Source: Eggerthella sinensis
GTDB lineage: Bacteria; Actinomycetota; Coriobacteriia; Coriobacteriales; Eggerthellaceae
Assembly: GCF_003339815.1 (NCBI RefSeq)
Contig: NZ_PPTT01000005.1
Location: 1 to 64,000 of the forward strand
Length of the DNA stretch: 64,000 nt
Direction of reading: 5' to 3'
Positions 52,601-60,810 of this stretch are shown piece by piece (the stretch's first letter is position 1; every line of letters begins with the position of its first letter). The notes under the pieces were generated by a model. The model ran no database searches. It saw only the letters and a program-made list of their open reading frames with translations, and was not told where the DNA came from. The translations under genes were made by a program, and so were the position numbers.

Positions 52601-55105
52601 GCCGCCCGTGAACGTCGGGGTTTCATGCGCCCCGCCCGTCACCTGCGTGCGACCCTCGTCGATCGTCCACGCCGTAGCCGGGATATCGAGCGTCGAGCCG
52701 TCGTTCTTATAATAGGTAGTCGCCAAGTGCGAGAAGTCGTCCGACACCGCCACGTCGCTCAGGTCCATCTTGTTCGCGTTCGCCGTAAGCGTGTAGTGCA
52801 GCCATCCCCTGCCCGCCGCGTCGTCGTACTCGTACGCCGCCGTTTTGGCGATGAGATCGTTCTCGAGCGGCACTTCGGCCGTGGCGGTGTTCTCGAACGT
52901 GCCGCCGCTCGTCTGCACCTCGAGGTTCGCTGTGTTGCGATACGTGTGCGCCGTTCCGTGCGTGCCGTCCAAAAAGCCCGCGGTCGCCTGCGTGCGATAG
53001 GTCACCTGCACGTCGGACAGCAGCGGAAACGGGTCCTTCGGCAACGTGAACGCGAGCGTCGTCGGATCGCCGGCAACGCCCGAGCCCGTCACCGTGAGCC
53101 ACCCTTCCTTCACGAGCTGCGCCTGATCGTACGTCGTTCCCCGGTACTCCAGCATCACCGTCCCGTCGATGAACGCCTGATCGCTCGCGTCGATCGCATC
53201 GGACAGCGTGGCCCCCTCGTAATGCTCGAGGCGCGTCTGCGGGTTCACCGACCAGGTGATCACGCCCGTGCGCTGCTCGACGCTCCCCTCCTTCTTGACG
53301 AAGGCGTAGCGGTATTCCGTGCCGATGCCCATGTCGCGCGCGAACGCCACGCCGGGGCCGTCGCCATCCGGCCAGCCGCCGCTCAACGTGGCGGTGTTCT
53401 CGATCTTCGCGTCCTCGATGCCGTCGCCCGCAAGCGCCGTCTCGAACGTCAGCCGGTGCGCCTTCCCGATGAGGGGCTTGCCGTCGTGATCGGCGGCCTC
53501 GGTGTCCACGAAGTGGAAGGCCAGCGTATGGGTGCCGTCGGCGTTCGTCACGAGGGTTGCGTAGTCCGACGCCGGCGCCGTGTCGGGCACCGCGTCGTAC
53601 ACGGGCACGGCTTTGCCGTCCACCCGCAGCGAGTTGTCGAGGTACGTGAGGTTCGCCGCCAGCACGTCGGTGACCACGGCATTCCACAGCCACGCGTCCT
53701 CGGCTTCGTTCACCACGATCGACCACTGCATCTTGTTGCCGTCGATCTGCTCGCCGTTCTTCTGCACCCCCATGCCCGGTACGCTGGTCGTCGTGCCCGC
53801 CGTGCGATGCGTGCCGGGGTCGTAGGGCGAGGTGCCCTTGTCAAGCCGCACATCGTTGCCCACCACCGACGCCCCGTCCTTCGGGAGCGCCGCGTCCTTC
53901 ACCTTCGTCACGATCTTCACCGTCTGCGGTGCCACGGACCCTGCGGGGAACACGTAGGCGCACGACCCCGTACTCTGCTCGATGGCCGTCGTGATGTCGG
54001 TCTCGGTCCCGTCGGCAGCCGTCGTCGACGCCGAGACGTACTCGAGCGCGCCCGCATCGTAGGTGTCGACGATCTTCATGCCCGCCATGTCGAGCCCGGC
54101 CGACGACGTACCCGCCCTCACCGTCCACGTGATGGAACGGGTGGCCGGGTCGTAGACGCCCTCCTTCTCCACGCCGTCCACCGTCGACGACTTCGGCGGC
54201 ACCACGACGTGCGCCGGATTGCTGACGTCTTGCAGCACGAGATCGACGCCCGTCTCGTCTTCGGTGCCGTAGGCGGCCTCGTTCAGCTCGAAGTTCAGGC
54301 TGATGCCGCCGTTGATCTTCGCGAACCCCTCCTCATAGTTCACGTTCTGGCTGAACGTCACGTTGAGAACGCCGTGCTTGATCTCGTACGTCGCCACGAG
54401 GTGGCCGCCGAAGGTGATGTTCTGCGGCGCAACGGTATCCGTAAGCGAGAAGCGGTTCAGCCCCGCAGCCGTCGTCTGATTGAGCGCGAACGTGAAGTGG
54501 TCGCCCTGCTTGATGGTGCGCGTCTCGTCGTCTTTGAGCACGCCGAAGTCGAGCACGAGCCGCAGGCCCTTGATGCCCTCGAACGGCGTCGGCAGCAGGT
54601 AGGCGCCCTTGTCGTCCCGCGCTGCTTCCGTGAGCGCGCCCGCTGCGTCCTTCCAGGCGAACGACCCGATGGCCAGCGACAGCTGCGCGGTATCGAACGT
54701 CACGTCCGACGCATCGGCACGCGTCGCGGCGGCCGGCACTTCAACGTCGGCCCGCTCGACGGCAGGCACTTCCTCGGCCGACGCGGTCGCAAGCGGAGCC
54801 TCGTCGCCCTCCGTCGGGTCCGCCGGCTCGACATCGACCGATTGCTCGCCATCCTCGGTGGGAACGTCGACCATCGGGGCATCGTCCGTCGCGCCACCCT
54901 CGGCTTCCGCGGGCTCTTCCGCATCTCCTACCGGGTCGGGCGCATCTTCCGGATTCGGAGCCTCCTCCGCTCCGACCTCGATCGCTTGCCGCGCCCCCTC
55001 TTCGGCGAATGCGGCCAACGGCTGCGCAGTTGCGCTGTTGCACGTGACCACCAGCACGAATGCCATGAATACGGATACGAAGTTGCGAGAAATTCGACGC
55101 TGCAT
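46667..55105 (-). CDS. Giant cell-wall-anchored surface protein with CnaB/SpaA repeats
   Basis: A 2812-residue exported protein. A signal peptide (MQRRISRNFVSVFMAFVLVV to about residue 35) is followed by an acidic Ala/Glu/Asp-rich stretch to ~130. A ~930-residue beta-rich stalk or adhesive region (NTATLSGGWPDG- and TVTGSGVAGDPTTL-like segments) leads to about fifteen CnaB/SpaA prealbumin-like repeats from ~1065, each marked by a YxLxETxAPxGY-type motif (YKETKAPAGY, LRETGTTAGY, VRETKPPAGYRL and so on). Such repeats form internal Lys-Asn isopeptide bonds. The C-terminus has LAKTGDP, a hydrophobic helix and RRRRTRA, a sortase signal with LAKTG in place of LPXTG. Probable adhesin. No sortase gene is in the window. 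Confidence 0.9.
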   Translation of the reverse strand: MQRRISRNFVSVFMAFVLVVTCNSATAQPLAAFAEEGARQAIEVGAEEAPNPEDAPDPVGDAEEPAEAEGGATDDAPMVDVPTEDGEQSVDVEPADPTEGDEAPLATASAEEVPAVERADVEVPAAATRADASDVTFDTAQLSLAIGSFAWKDAAGALTEAARDDKGAYLLPTPFEGIKGLRLVLDFGVLKDDETRTIKQGDHFTFALNQTTAAGLNRFSLTDTVAPQNITFGGHLVATYEIKHGVLNVTFSQNVNYEEGFAKINGGISLNFELNEAAYGTEDETGVDLVLQDVSNPAHVVVPPKSSTVDGVEKEGVYDPATRSITWTVRAGTSSAGLDMAGMKIVDTYDAGALEYVSASTTAADGTETDITTAIEQSTGSCAYVFPAGSVAPQTVKIVTKVKDAALPKDGASVVGNDVRLDKGTSPYDPGTHRTAGTTTSVPGMGVQKNGEQIDGNKMQWSIVVNEAEDAWLWNAVVTDVLAANLTYLDNSLRVDGKAVPVYDAVPDTAPASDYATLVTNADGTHTLAFHFVDTEAADHDGKPLIGKAHRLTFETALAGDGIEDAKIENTATLSGGWPDGDGPGVAFARDMGIGTEYRYAFVKKEGSVEQRTGVITWSVNPQTRLEHYEGATLSDAIDASDQAFIDGTVMLEYRGTTYDQAQLVKEGWLTVTGSGVAGDPTTLAFTLPKDPFPLLSDVQVTYRTQATAGFLDGTHGTAHTYRNTANLEVQTSGGTFENTATAEVPLENDLIAKTAAYEYDDAAGRGWLHYTLTANANKMDLSDVAVSDDFSHLATTYYKNDGSTLDIPATAWTIDEGRTQVTGGAHETPTFTGGRFSVKLGEAASGWKIDGAYTIDLYLTLTDAARQAYLLDAGSGFIRTKNVASIEGTSGGGAIDRTAVYETTPEGGDIVNELVDKSSQFSKDTGVIRWRVDVNPQGAELKNAVVKDVLNKSLQLDFSSVRLYESRHAANGSIADDDPATAGWTEVKDDAFTVEPGDDGSSILKAALPDGAKAYTLVYETNITEAVASGYVQNRASLLNDDTEKGDGSHTQELGDDSWGYLERTASYKFVKMDALGGSAQPLGAGVTFGLFADEACAQQIKLVTANEHGAFGFYGLTPGTTYWYKETKAPAGYVLDTTAHELAVPAGVSGVQPGAITVTNDRVRASAPVTVTKLFETTAGSDIDKQARFKLVLRPLGAGSGKAVGVSMTGSAGTYAYAGTAGSVDAATELVVDAAAGAESATLALSDLPWGSYELRETGTTAGYALQGAAKTFTVAQDGSVTFGDAAGAELTNSKTHITLHKLLNGIEQAVPGVSFSLFERTNGSVGTTAVESPFTKGAYTWTPDGNPWEIVGLPAGTYTLRETTAADDATISQVQDVPFTIAADGALKLDKSVAHVKASGTTITVDNVSCSAVKLDKLDQYGHAVSGAGVLLQRWDGSAWVDEGAPAATAGRTLTFDKLQRATTYRIVETLVPDGYLMAQPVEFTVNAYGVVERVKLGNAVGTSAAYGNVWSNGTFTLRDERILGHASFVKVAEDAAGTPLAGATFDLYRVETPADVKVHGAGSFISDAQGRVSTVGSSLANVDTGRKMAEGLAPGTYYFKETGAPAGYRFDATQPAMSERFTVEADGSNRYTQAAGAPSGQHVIGLAAVENTPLAALVLVHKADEGGAPLGGAVFALTGTDADGGAVSFEAETGADGLASFERVPTGSYEVRETKPPAGYRLSAAVLKVTVGQETAGLTYDLNVDAPVVNELNSLTVSKVDEAGASLAGAVFALEGTFADGSSDPLVWTSGTDAETIAGKLVASNVYRLVERSAPLHYVRTSEPREAMMDAHGVLFERAVGASAWSAVQGNALVVANDPVRGQVEVTKTVSGGNGTVAGVQFDLFKRGAASDGDDLAIASACTTDAAGVWRSLDEGATNPDTGRPLSEGLAAGSYFLVETKAAPDTELDATPRNFEIADADHYAAAKAAVAVSLENRAFGASLELAKRDATSGAALAGAAFALTYVPEGGDTSQVIVVPAAGDAGAYRVGDLKKGTYTLEETIVPNGYEQPFEATFSLTDADNGATVNVRDDAAQAVAVTKTAGTWDASGVTNARKLGSLALTKVGEQDEPLAGVLFLLERSEAGAWSTVGTYATGADGTLAVSDLAWGAYRISETKAAPGYEPGGNAVPIAFEVGPNTGTDVKLTWDHGIIANERTSIAIEKVDDAATPQRLDGAHLKLKGVFADRTTEKAWESSADAAEVLTGQLVVGETYTLEETERLPGYLALPGAIAFALNGAGQIVLESVPVYGDGSQAARLSADGAQLSVRNVKVRGMVTLSKMDADAGMPLDGAVFALYDGTGALVRDGLETGRAYAAADWSATDAAAGRLSIEGLDLGSYSLRETAAEGYQVPDTAYPFTIDNDNATKAPSCDLGTIANRQTELSFVKTGLYAEQCSDPVLGGEAPDATLPLAGAVFTAYDDAACTHAVATATSDEAGRVTFKKLPAATYWVRETTTPAGHVPSDVVYVAAFAADGTLSGFVQQDAPDAAVDTVVNDVFRADISMRKVSENDASKVLPNSVYGLYKRVVSPLARGAESLQLIAKATTDEHGMLTFKGVLMDREYVVQELEAPDGSLVSKHPIAMTFAVGSDGAPRLATFDDGSGTAEVDENGVIVWKEPQVMVAFNKKTPEGDALAGALLEVVDERGAVVVEPWTSEEGKGTQVEGVLVAGATYRLVELEAPAGYVRADDVSFTVENPKLGPREGFVQQVDMVDELEAAPPAKTPAATRPFGFLAKTGDPSLALLVGGVVFAAAGIAAASGVRRRRTRA

Positions 55106-55253
55106 GAGAGTCCCCTTAAAGAGTGTGTTTGTGCTTCGGTCTCATGTGCTAGTACGTCGAATTCGCATGCCGATGTGTAGTTTAGGGAAAGGGGGGATGC
55201 AATAATACTGATTCAATCAAGAGTTTAACCCCAGTTCAGTGCCCCGCACAGCA

Positions 55254-55285
55254 AAAGGGTCCCCCGCCGAAGCGGGAGACCCTTT
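55254..55285 (-). terminator. Intrinsic terminator of the arc operon
   Basis: Stem AAAGGGTCCCCCGC with GCGGGAGACCCTTT (one mismatch), CGAA loop, 47 nt past the yfcC-type gene stop. On the minus strand TTTGCTGTGC follows, so the T-run is short. Confidence 0.65.
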
Positions 55286-55331
55286 CGTGGAGCCCTATCG
55301 CTTGTCGGCAATGCCGCAAGCGGATGAAACC

Positions 55332-56933
55332 TTACGCAGCGCCAGGTATGACCATCATGGCAATCGTCAAGATGATCACGCATGCAACACCCAGCATCAC
55401 GAACAGCTTGCCACCGAACTTCAGCCACGTCGAGTACTCGATCTTGGCCAGCGCCAAACCGCCCATGATCGCACCGCTCGTCGGGGTGAACAGGTTCACC
55501 AGGCCGTTGCCGGCGCTGAAGATCATGATCATGACGTCGGTCGAGAAGCCCAGCGAGTTCGCCAGCGGGCCCATGATGGGCATGGACACCGTAGCCATAC
55601 CGGACGACGACGGGATGAGGAACGACAGCACGATGTACAGCAGGAACGACAGCGGGGCGAAGATAATCGCCGACAAGCCGTTCAGTGCAGCAGCCGCGTT
55701 GTTCAGGATCCACATGTCGAGACCGGTCTCGCCCATGAGCACCGTGATCGAACGGGCCATGGCGATGATCAGCACGACGCTCATCATGTCGGCGGTGCCG
55801 TTGATGAACGCTTTCACGAAGCGGCTCTCGGAAATGCCACCGACGATGCCGATGATGATAGCCATGATGAGGAACCAGGTGGAAGCCTCATCGAAGTACC
55901 ACTGGCCCAGCGGCAGACCGGTCAGGAACGCAGACCAGCCTTCGGACACCTGCTCTTCAGTGGTGACCGTGCCGGACACGTCGCCCTCGAACACGCCAAG
56001 ATCCTTGTCGGTGTAGACGGCGGCAACATCCTCGCCGGAAACCTGCGTCGTGACTTCCTCCGTGACCGCGCCGGCATCGAACGCCTCGACGCCGAAGTCG
56101 CCCCAGGGGATGAAGCCGACGATCATGACCACGAACGTCAGCGCGAACACAACGAGCGTCCACTTCTGACGACCCGTCATCAGCTTCTCGCTCGGGTTCG
56201 CCTCGGCGTTTTCAGCTTCCTGCTGAGCCTCGCCGAACTCGGCCTTCATGTTCTCTTGCTCCTGCAGCGACAGGATGGTGGAGCCCTTGTTCGCCTTGAC
56301 CTTCTTCGCGTAACGCATGACGAAGACGATGGAGATCGCAAGCGTCACGAGCCACAGGATCACGCCGAGCATGATGATGGTGCCCTGGTTGATCACGATA
56401 CCCGACGTGCTCAGGGAGTCGACGGCAGCGCCAACGGCGAACGGGTTCACCGTCGAGCCGAGCACGCCGCAGCCAGCACCCAGCAGCACGACCGCAGCAC
56501 CGACAACGCTGTCGAAGCCTGCGGCGACCATGGTGGCCGCGAGCAGCAGGTAGAACGGAACCGTTTCCTCGCACATACCGTATGTCGTACCGCCGATGGA
56601 GAAGATGAACATCAGAATGGGGATGAGGATGAGCTCATTGCCCTTCAGCTTCTTCACCAGCGCTGCGATACCGGCATCCAGCGCGCCCGTCTCCGTGACG
56701 ATACCCAGGAAACCGCCCAGGATCAGCACGAACAGACAAACAGGCAACGCGTCGGTAAAGCCTTTGACGGGAGCCGTTGCCACGTTGGCAACCGTTGCGC
56801 CGGCAATTCCTTCAACGCCGGCCAGCGACATCACGACCGTGACCAACGCCAGCACGATCAAGATGATCAGCAGGATGGTAAACGATGAAATAGATCGCTT
56901 TTTCTTGCTCTTTTCCTTTACTTTCTCGGTCAT
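55332..56933 (-). CDS. YfcC family transporter (probable arginine/ornithine exchanger)
   Basis: A 533-residue membrane protein of the YfcC/DcuC-like family with about 12-13 helices: FVLILGGFLGIVTETGALDA, IFSIGGTTYGMCEETVPFY, LGAGCGVLGSTVNPFAVGAA and LIPSSSGMATVSMPIMGPLA. In this operon it takes the place of ArcD, so arginine/ornithine exchange is the likely role; this is inference from context. A soluble ~120-residue insertion (about 240-360) separates the two halves. ATG 56933 has AGGAGGGG; upstream in-frame codons to 57017 are not supported. Confidence 0.82.
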   Translation of the reverse strand: MTEKVKEKSKKKRSISSFTILLIILIVLALVTVVMSLAGVEGIAGATVANVATAPVKGFTDALPVCLFVLILGGFLGIVTETGALDAGIAALVKKLKGNELILIPILMFIFSIGGTTYGMCEETVPFYLLLAATMVAAGFDSVVGAAVVLLGAGCGVLGSTVNPFAVGAAVDSLSTSGIVINQGTIIMLGVILWLVTLAISIVFVMRYAKKVKANKGSTILSLQEQENMKAEFGEAQQEAENAEANPSEKLMTGRQKWTLVVFALTFVVMIVGFIPWGDFGVEAFDAGAVTEEVTTQVSGEDVAAVYTDKDLGVFEGDVSGTVTTEEQVSEGWSAFLTGLPLGQWYFDEASTWFLIMAIIIGIVGGISESRFVKAFINGTADMMSVVLIIAMARSITVLMGETGLDMWILNNAAAALNGLSAIIFAPLSFLLYIVLSFLIPSSSGMATVSMPIMGPLANSLGFSTDVMIMIFSAGNGLVNLFTPTSGAIMGGLALAKIEYSTWLKFGGKLFVMLGVACVIILTIAMMVIPGAA

Positions 56934-57041
56934 AACAACCCCTCCTATTTTGAGGATCGAGTCGGATATTTTGGCGAACGAGAAATTGACAGCGGATCTG
57001 TGGAAGCGTAACCGCACAACCCGCCGGTACCCCTAAACAGT

Positions 57042-57078
57042 GGAAGGCTCCGCACTACCCTCAGCCGCGGAGCCTTCC
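57042..57078 (-). terminator. Hairpin between arcC and the transporter gene
   Basis: 12-bp stem GGAAGGCTCCGC/GCGGAGCCTTCC with a 13-nt loop just after arcC. The T-run on the minus strand is weak (TGTTTAGG), so partial termination or mRNA stabilisation is likely. Confidence 0.6.
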
Positions 57079-57093
57079 GCATACGTAAGACGC

Positions 57094-58047
57094 TTACGCC
57101 GTGATGACCGTACCGGTCTTGCCTTCGATACCGGCCGCAGCGCACTCGAGCGACGTGATGAGCGCCTTGCCCTCGGGATACGCGCGCACGTACTCGATGC
57201 ACGCCTCCACCTTCGGAAGCATGGAGCCCGGAGCGAACTGACCCTGAGCGATGTACTCCTCAGCTTCAGCAATCGTCATCGTGTCGATCTGAGCCTGATC
57301 GGGCTTGCCGAAGTTCACGCAAACCTTCTCGACGGCCGTGAGGATGACCAGCATGTCGGCACCGAAGTCAGCCGCGAGCTTGGCCGAAGAACGGTCCTTG
57401 TCGATGACCGCGGGGACGCCGACGTAGCCGTCCTCGGTCTCGAACACCGGCACGCCGCCGCCGCCCGTGGACACGACCACGTAGCCGTTGTCCATGAGGT
57501 CCTTCACCGCATCGAACTCGACGATGCGAACGGGCTTCGGGGAAGCGACAACCTGACGCCAGCCGCGACCCGCGTCCTCCTTGAACGTCCAGCCGGTTTC
57601 CTCGGCCTTAGCCTTGGCTTCTTCCTCGGAGAGGAAGGCGCCGACGGGCTTCGTGGGGTTCTGGAACGCCGGATCGTCAGGATCGACGACCGTCTGCGTG
57701 ATCACGTTGGCCGTGGAGCGCATGATGCCGCGATCCTTGAGGTCGTTCAGGATGGCCTGGGACAGCTGGTAGCCGATGTAGCCCTGGCTCATGGCGCCGG
57801 CCTCGGGGAACGGCATCTCCGGGGTCTTGCCATCATGCTGGCTCGCATAGGCGAACGCGTTGTTGATCATGCCGACCTGGGGGCCGTTGCCGTGGGAAAC
57901 CACGACGTTGATGCCCTCGCCCACCATGTCAACGATGTTCTTCGCCGTTTCCTTCACGAGAGCGAGCTGCTCCTGCGGGGTATCGCCCAGAGCGTTGCCG
58001 CCCAAAGCGATGACAACGGACTTACCTTCACCCTTCTGATAAGGCAT
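57094..58047 (-). CDS. arcC: Carbamate kinase
   Basis: A 317-residue amino-acid-kinase-fold enzyme that transfers phosphate from carbamoyl phosphate to ADP, giving ATP, CO2 and ammonia: the energy-yielding last step of the arginine deiminase pathway. Marks are VVIALGGNALGDTPQEQLAL, VVSHGNGPQVGMINNAFAY, STGGGGVPVFE and DKDRSSAKLAADFGADMLVI. It lies 24 nt downstream of arcB. Confidence 0.95.
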   Translation of the reverse strand: MPYQKGEGKSVVIALGGNALGDTPQEQLALVKETAKNIVDMVGEGINVVVSHGNGPQVGMINNAFAYASQHDGKTPEMPFPEAGAMSQGYIGYQLSQAILNDLKDRGIMRSTANVITQTVVDPDDPAFQNPTKPVGAFLSEEEAKAKAEETGWTFKEDAGRGWRQVVASPKPVRIVEFDAVKDLMDNGYVVVSTGGGGVPVFETEDGYVGVPAVIDKDRSSAKLAADFGADMLVILTAVEKVCVNFGKPDQAQIDTMTIAEAEEYIAQGQFAPGSMLPKVEACIEYVRAYPEGKALITSLECAAAGIEGKTGTVITA

Positions 58048-58071
58048 CTTGATTCACCTAGTCCTTCTCAG

Positions 58072-59067
58072 TTAGGAGAGCGTCGCGTACATGACGGCCT
58101 TGATGGTGTGCATGCGGTTCTCGGCCTCGTCGAACACCTTGGACTGCTTGGACTCGAACACGCCGTCGGTGACTTCCATCTCGGTGACGCCGAAGCGCTC
58201 GGCGATGTCGGCACCCGTGGTGGTGTTCGTGTCGTGGAACGAAGGCAGGCAGTGCAGGAAGATGGCATCCTTGTTGGCCATGGCCATGACCTCTTCGGTC
58301 ACGCGATACGGCTCGAGGAGCTTGATGCGCTCGGCCCACACCTCGTCGGGCTCGCCCATGGACACCCACACGTCGGTGTAGATGACATCGGCGCCCGTGC
58401 AGGCGTCCTTCACGTCTTCGGTCAGCTTGATGGTGCAGCCGTTCTCGGCAGCGATGGCCTCGCAGGTCTCGACGAGGTCGGCGGCAGGCATGTTCTCCTT
58501 GGGGCCGCAGGCGACGAAGTTCAGACCCAGCTTGGCGCACACCACCATGAGCGAACGGGCCACGTTGTTCGCGGCGTCGCCCATGAACACCAGCGTCTTA
58601 CCCTTGATGTCGTAGTTGAAGTTCTCCTGAACGGTCAGGATGTCAGCGAGCATCTGGGTGGGGTGCCACTCGGTGGTCAGGCCGTTCCACACCGGCACGG
58701 AAGCGCCGGCAGCCAGCTCTTCCACGTCGGACTGAGCGTAGCCACGGAACTCGATGCCGTCGTAGAAGCGGTCGAGCACGCGAGCGGTGTCCTCGATGGA
58801 CTCCTTCTTGCCCATCTGGGAGCTACCCGGATCGAGGTAGGTCACGCCCATGCCGAGGTCCATAGCGCCAACTTCGAACGCGCAACGCGTACGGGTGGAC
58901 GTCTTCTGGAACAGCAGGACGATGTTCTTGCCCTCGAGATAACGATGGGGGGTACCCGTCAATTTCAGGTTCTTGAATTCGCGGGACAACTTCAGCAGGT
59001 ACTCAATTTCCTCGGAGGTGAAGTCGAGGAGGCGCAGGAAGTCGCGACCGCTCAGGCTAGTAGGCAT
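58072..59067 (-). CDS. arcB: Ornithine carbamoyltransferase, catabolic
   Basis: A 331-residue enzyme that splits citrulline with phosphate into ornithine and carbamoyl phosphate. The carbamoyl-phosphate site is KTSTRTRCAFEVGAMDLG near residue 55, and the ornithine site HCLPSFHDTNT is near 272. The catabolic assignment follows from its place between arcA and arcC; an anabolic argF would be identical in motifs. Confidence 0.95.
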   Translation of the reverse strand: MPTSLSGRDFLRLLDFTSEEIEYLLKLSREFKNLKLTGTPHRYLEGKNIVLLFQKTSTRTRCAFEVGAMDLGMGVTYLDPGSSQMGKKESIEDTARVLDRFYDGIEFRGYAQSDVEELAAGASVPVWNGLTTEWHPTQMLADILTVQENFNYDIKGKTLVFMGDAANNVARSLMVVCAKLGLNFVACGPKENMPAADLVETCEAIAAENGCTIKLTEDVKDACTGADVIYTDVWVSMGEPDEVWAERIKLLEPYRVTEEVMAMANKDAIFLHCLPSFHDTNTTTGADIAERFGVTEMEVTDGVFESKQSKVFDEAENRMHTIKAVMYATLS

Positions 59068-59109
59068 AGATCATTCCTTTCAAACGTTACGGTACAAAAC
59101 ATATACACC

Positions 59110-59175
59110 GCGGGCAGCGCCAAGTAATTCTGCCCGCCCCTCTTCGAATGTCCGGGGCCGTTTGCACGGCCCCGG
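59110..59175 (-). other. Two hairpins in the arcA-arcB gap
   Basis: Stem 1 CCGGGGCCGT/ACGGCCCCGG with a TTGC loop (59152-59175), and stem 2 GCGGGCAG/CTGCCCGC (about 59111-59137). Neither has a strong U-tract. They may set processing or relative expression of arcA and arcB. Confidence 0.55.
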
Positions 59176-59241
59176 CAATCCGGAAAAGGCAAGGGTACTT
59201 CAGAAGGGCTCGCATGCGCGTCGCGCACGGAGCTTGACGAT

Positions 59242-60459
59242 TTAGTCCTCGCGCTCGATGGGCATGCTCATGCAGCGCGGGCCGCCACGGCCGCGGGACA
59301 GCTCGGCGGAGGGAACCTCGATGACGTTGAGGCCCTTCTCCTTGAGCAGCGCGTTCGTCACGTCGTTGCGCTCGTACACCACGATGGTGCCCGGAGCGAT
59401 GCACAGCGTGTTCGAACCGTCGTTCCACTGCTCGCGCTCGGCCGCGATACGGTCGCCGCCGCCGCAGGGGATGAGCTCGACCGGATGGCCCATGTACTTC
59501 TCGAGGATGTCCTCGAGCTTGCCGTTCATCTCCTTGACCTTGATGCCGTCGCCCTCGGGGGTGATCTCGAAGACGGTCAGCGGGCCCATGATGCCCGGGT
59601 GGATGGTGAACTTGTCGGTGTCGATCTGCGTGAACACCGTGTCGAGGTGCATCATCGCGCGGTTGTTCGGGATGTTGAAGGCCAGGATCGTCTCGACCGG
59701 GCTCGTCTCGTCCTCGAAGATGTTCTTCGCGATGGCATCGATGGCATCGGGCTCGGTACGCTGAGAAATACCGATGGCCAGCACCTTGTCGTTGATGTTG
59801 AGGATGTCGCCGCCCTCGATGTGGAACGTGTTGTAGCGGCTGTAGTACTGCGGCACATCCTTGAAGTCAGGATGATGCGTGAAGATGTACTCGGCGTAGA
59901 TGGTCTCGCGGTTACGCGTGACGGAGTACATGCGGTTGATGGACACGCCGTTGCCGATCATCGCGAACGGGTCGCGGGTGAAGTACAGGTTCGGCATGGG
60001 GGCCACAACCATCTTGGAGGACTCGGACACGAGGTCGACCAAGGAGTTCGACTTGTCGGTGTGCAGCTCGGTGAGGTTGATGCCCTCCACCGTCTTCATG
60101 ACCAAGTCGAGGTTGTCGGGATAATTGTCGTTGAGGTAGTCGTAGATGATCTTCTGGTAACGATCGGTACGGATGCCGGCCTCTTCGATGAACTGCTTCA
60201 GGAACTGCTCGCGCAGCTCGGGGTTCTGATCAAGCACCTCGGCCATGAGCTTCTCGAGGTATACGACTTCGACGCCGTTGTCACGCAGAGCCTGCGCGAA
60301 GGCGTCGTGCTCCTCCTGGGCGACCTTCAAGAACGGGATGTCGTCGAACAGCAGCTCCTCGAGCGTGTTCGGCGTCAGGTTCAGAAGTTCTCGACCAGGG
60401 CGGTGGAGCAGAACTTTTTTCAAAGGCTTGATTTCGCTTTTGACGTTCACACCAGCCAT
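59242..60459 (-). CDS. arcA: Arginine deiminase
   Basis: A 405-residue enzyme converting arginine to citrulline and ammonia. Guanidine-modifying fold marks are LKKVLLHRPGRELLNLTP at the N-terminus, YFTRDPFAMIGNGVSINRM near 160, FHIEGGDILNINDKVLAIG near 218, MHLDTVF near 275, and the C-terminal catalytic Cys in GRGGPRCMSMP. A strong AAGGAGGG precedes ATG 60459. First gene of the arc operon, which supplies ATP from arginine in anaerobes. Confidence 0.97.
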   Translation of the reverse strand: MAGVNVKSEIKPLKKVLLHRPGRELLNLTPNTLEELLFDDIPFLKVAQEEHDAFAQALRDNGVEVVYLEKLMAEVLDQNPELREQFLKQFIEEAGIRTDRYQKIIYDYLNDNYPDNLDLVMKTVEGINLTELHTDKSNSLVDLVSESSKMVVAPMPNLYFTRDPFAMIGNGVSINRMYSVTRNRETIYAEYIFTHHPDFKDVPQYYSRYNTFHIEGGDILNINDKVLAIGISQRTEPDAIDAIAKNIFEDETSPVETILAFNIPNNRAMMHLDTVFTQIDTDKFTIHPGIMGPLTVFEITPEGDGIKVKEMNGKLEDILEKYMGHPVELIPCGGGDRIAAEREQWNDGSNTLCIAPGTIVVYERNDVTNALLKEKGLNVIEVPSAELSRGRGGPRCMSMPIERED

Positions 60460-60753
60460 AGCAACCCTCCTTTTCCTTTATGCATTTTCCAGATTTTTGG
60501 CTTGCGGAAGCGCCCGTTGCGCACCGGGCGTCCGTTCACCTCGTCAAAATCTCATGCTTCGGATCAAATTGCAACTACAAAAATGAAACAAAACGGTACC
60601 TCTCGTCGCACCTCGTGTTTTTTCGGCGAATGGTCATCGTTGATCGTGGTGGTCTACATCATTTCGCCACATTCACTTTGCTGCGCTATAGCATTGAAGC
60701 ACCCTCTACCCCCTCGTTTCACCCTGGTTTCGGCGCTTTGTCGACCTTTCGAA

Positions 60754-60810
60754 TTGCATACTTGATTAGCCCGAATGCATAAACATGCAGAAAGATGCAT
60801 TCCCGATGCA
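60754..60810. promoter_or_regulatory. Helically phased ATGCA repeats
   Basis: ATGCA starts at 60775, 60785, 60795 and 60806, spaced 10, 10 and 11 bp, one helical turn apart. A complementary TTGCA at 60754 is two turns before the first. A protein array could bind one DNA face here; it lies 295-350 nt upstream of arcA. Confidence 0.45.

Noticed and set aside
51197-55180. 1327-residue open frame opposite the giant surface protein
   Set aside because: Arg/His/Gly-rich shadow produced by GC-rich third positions; the opposite strand has signal peptide, repeats and sorting signal.
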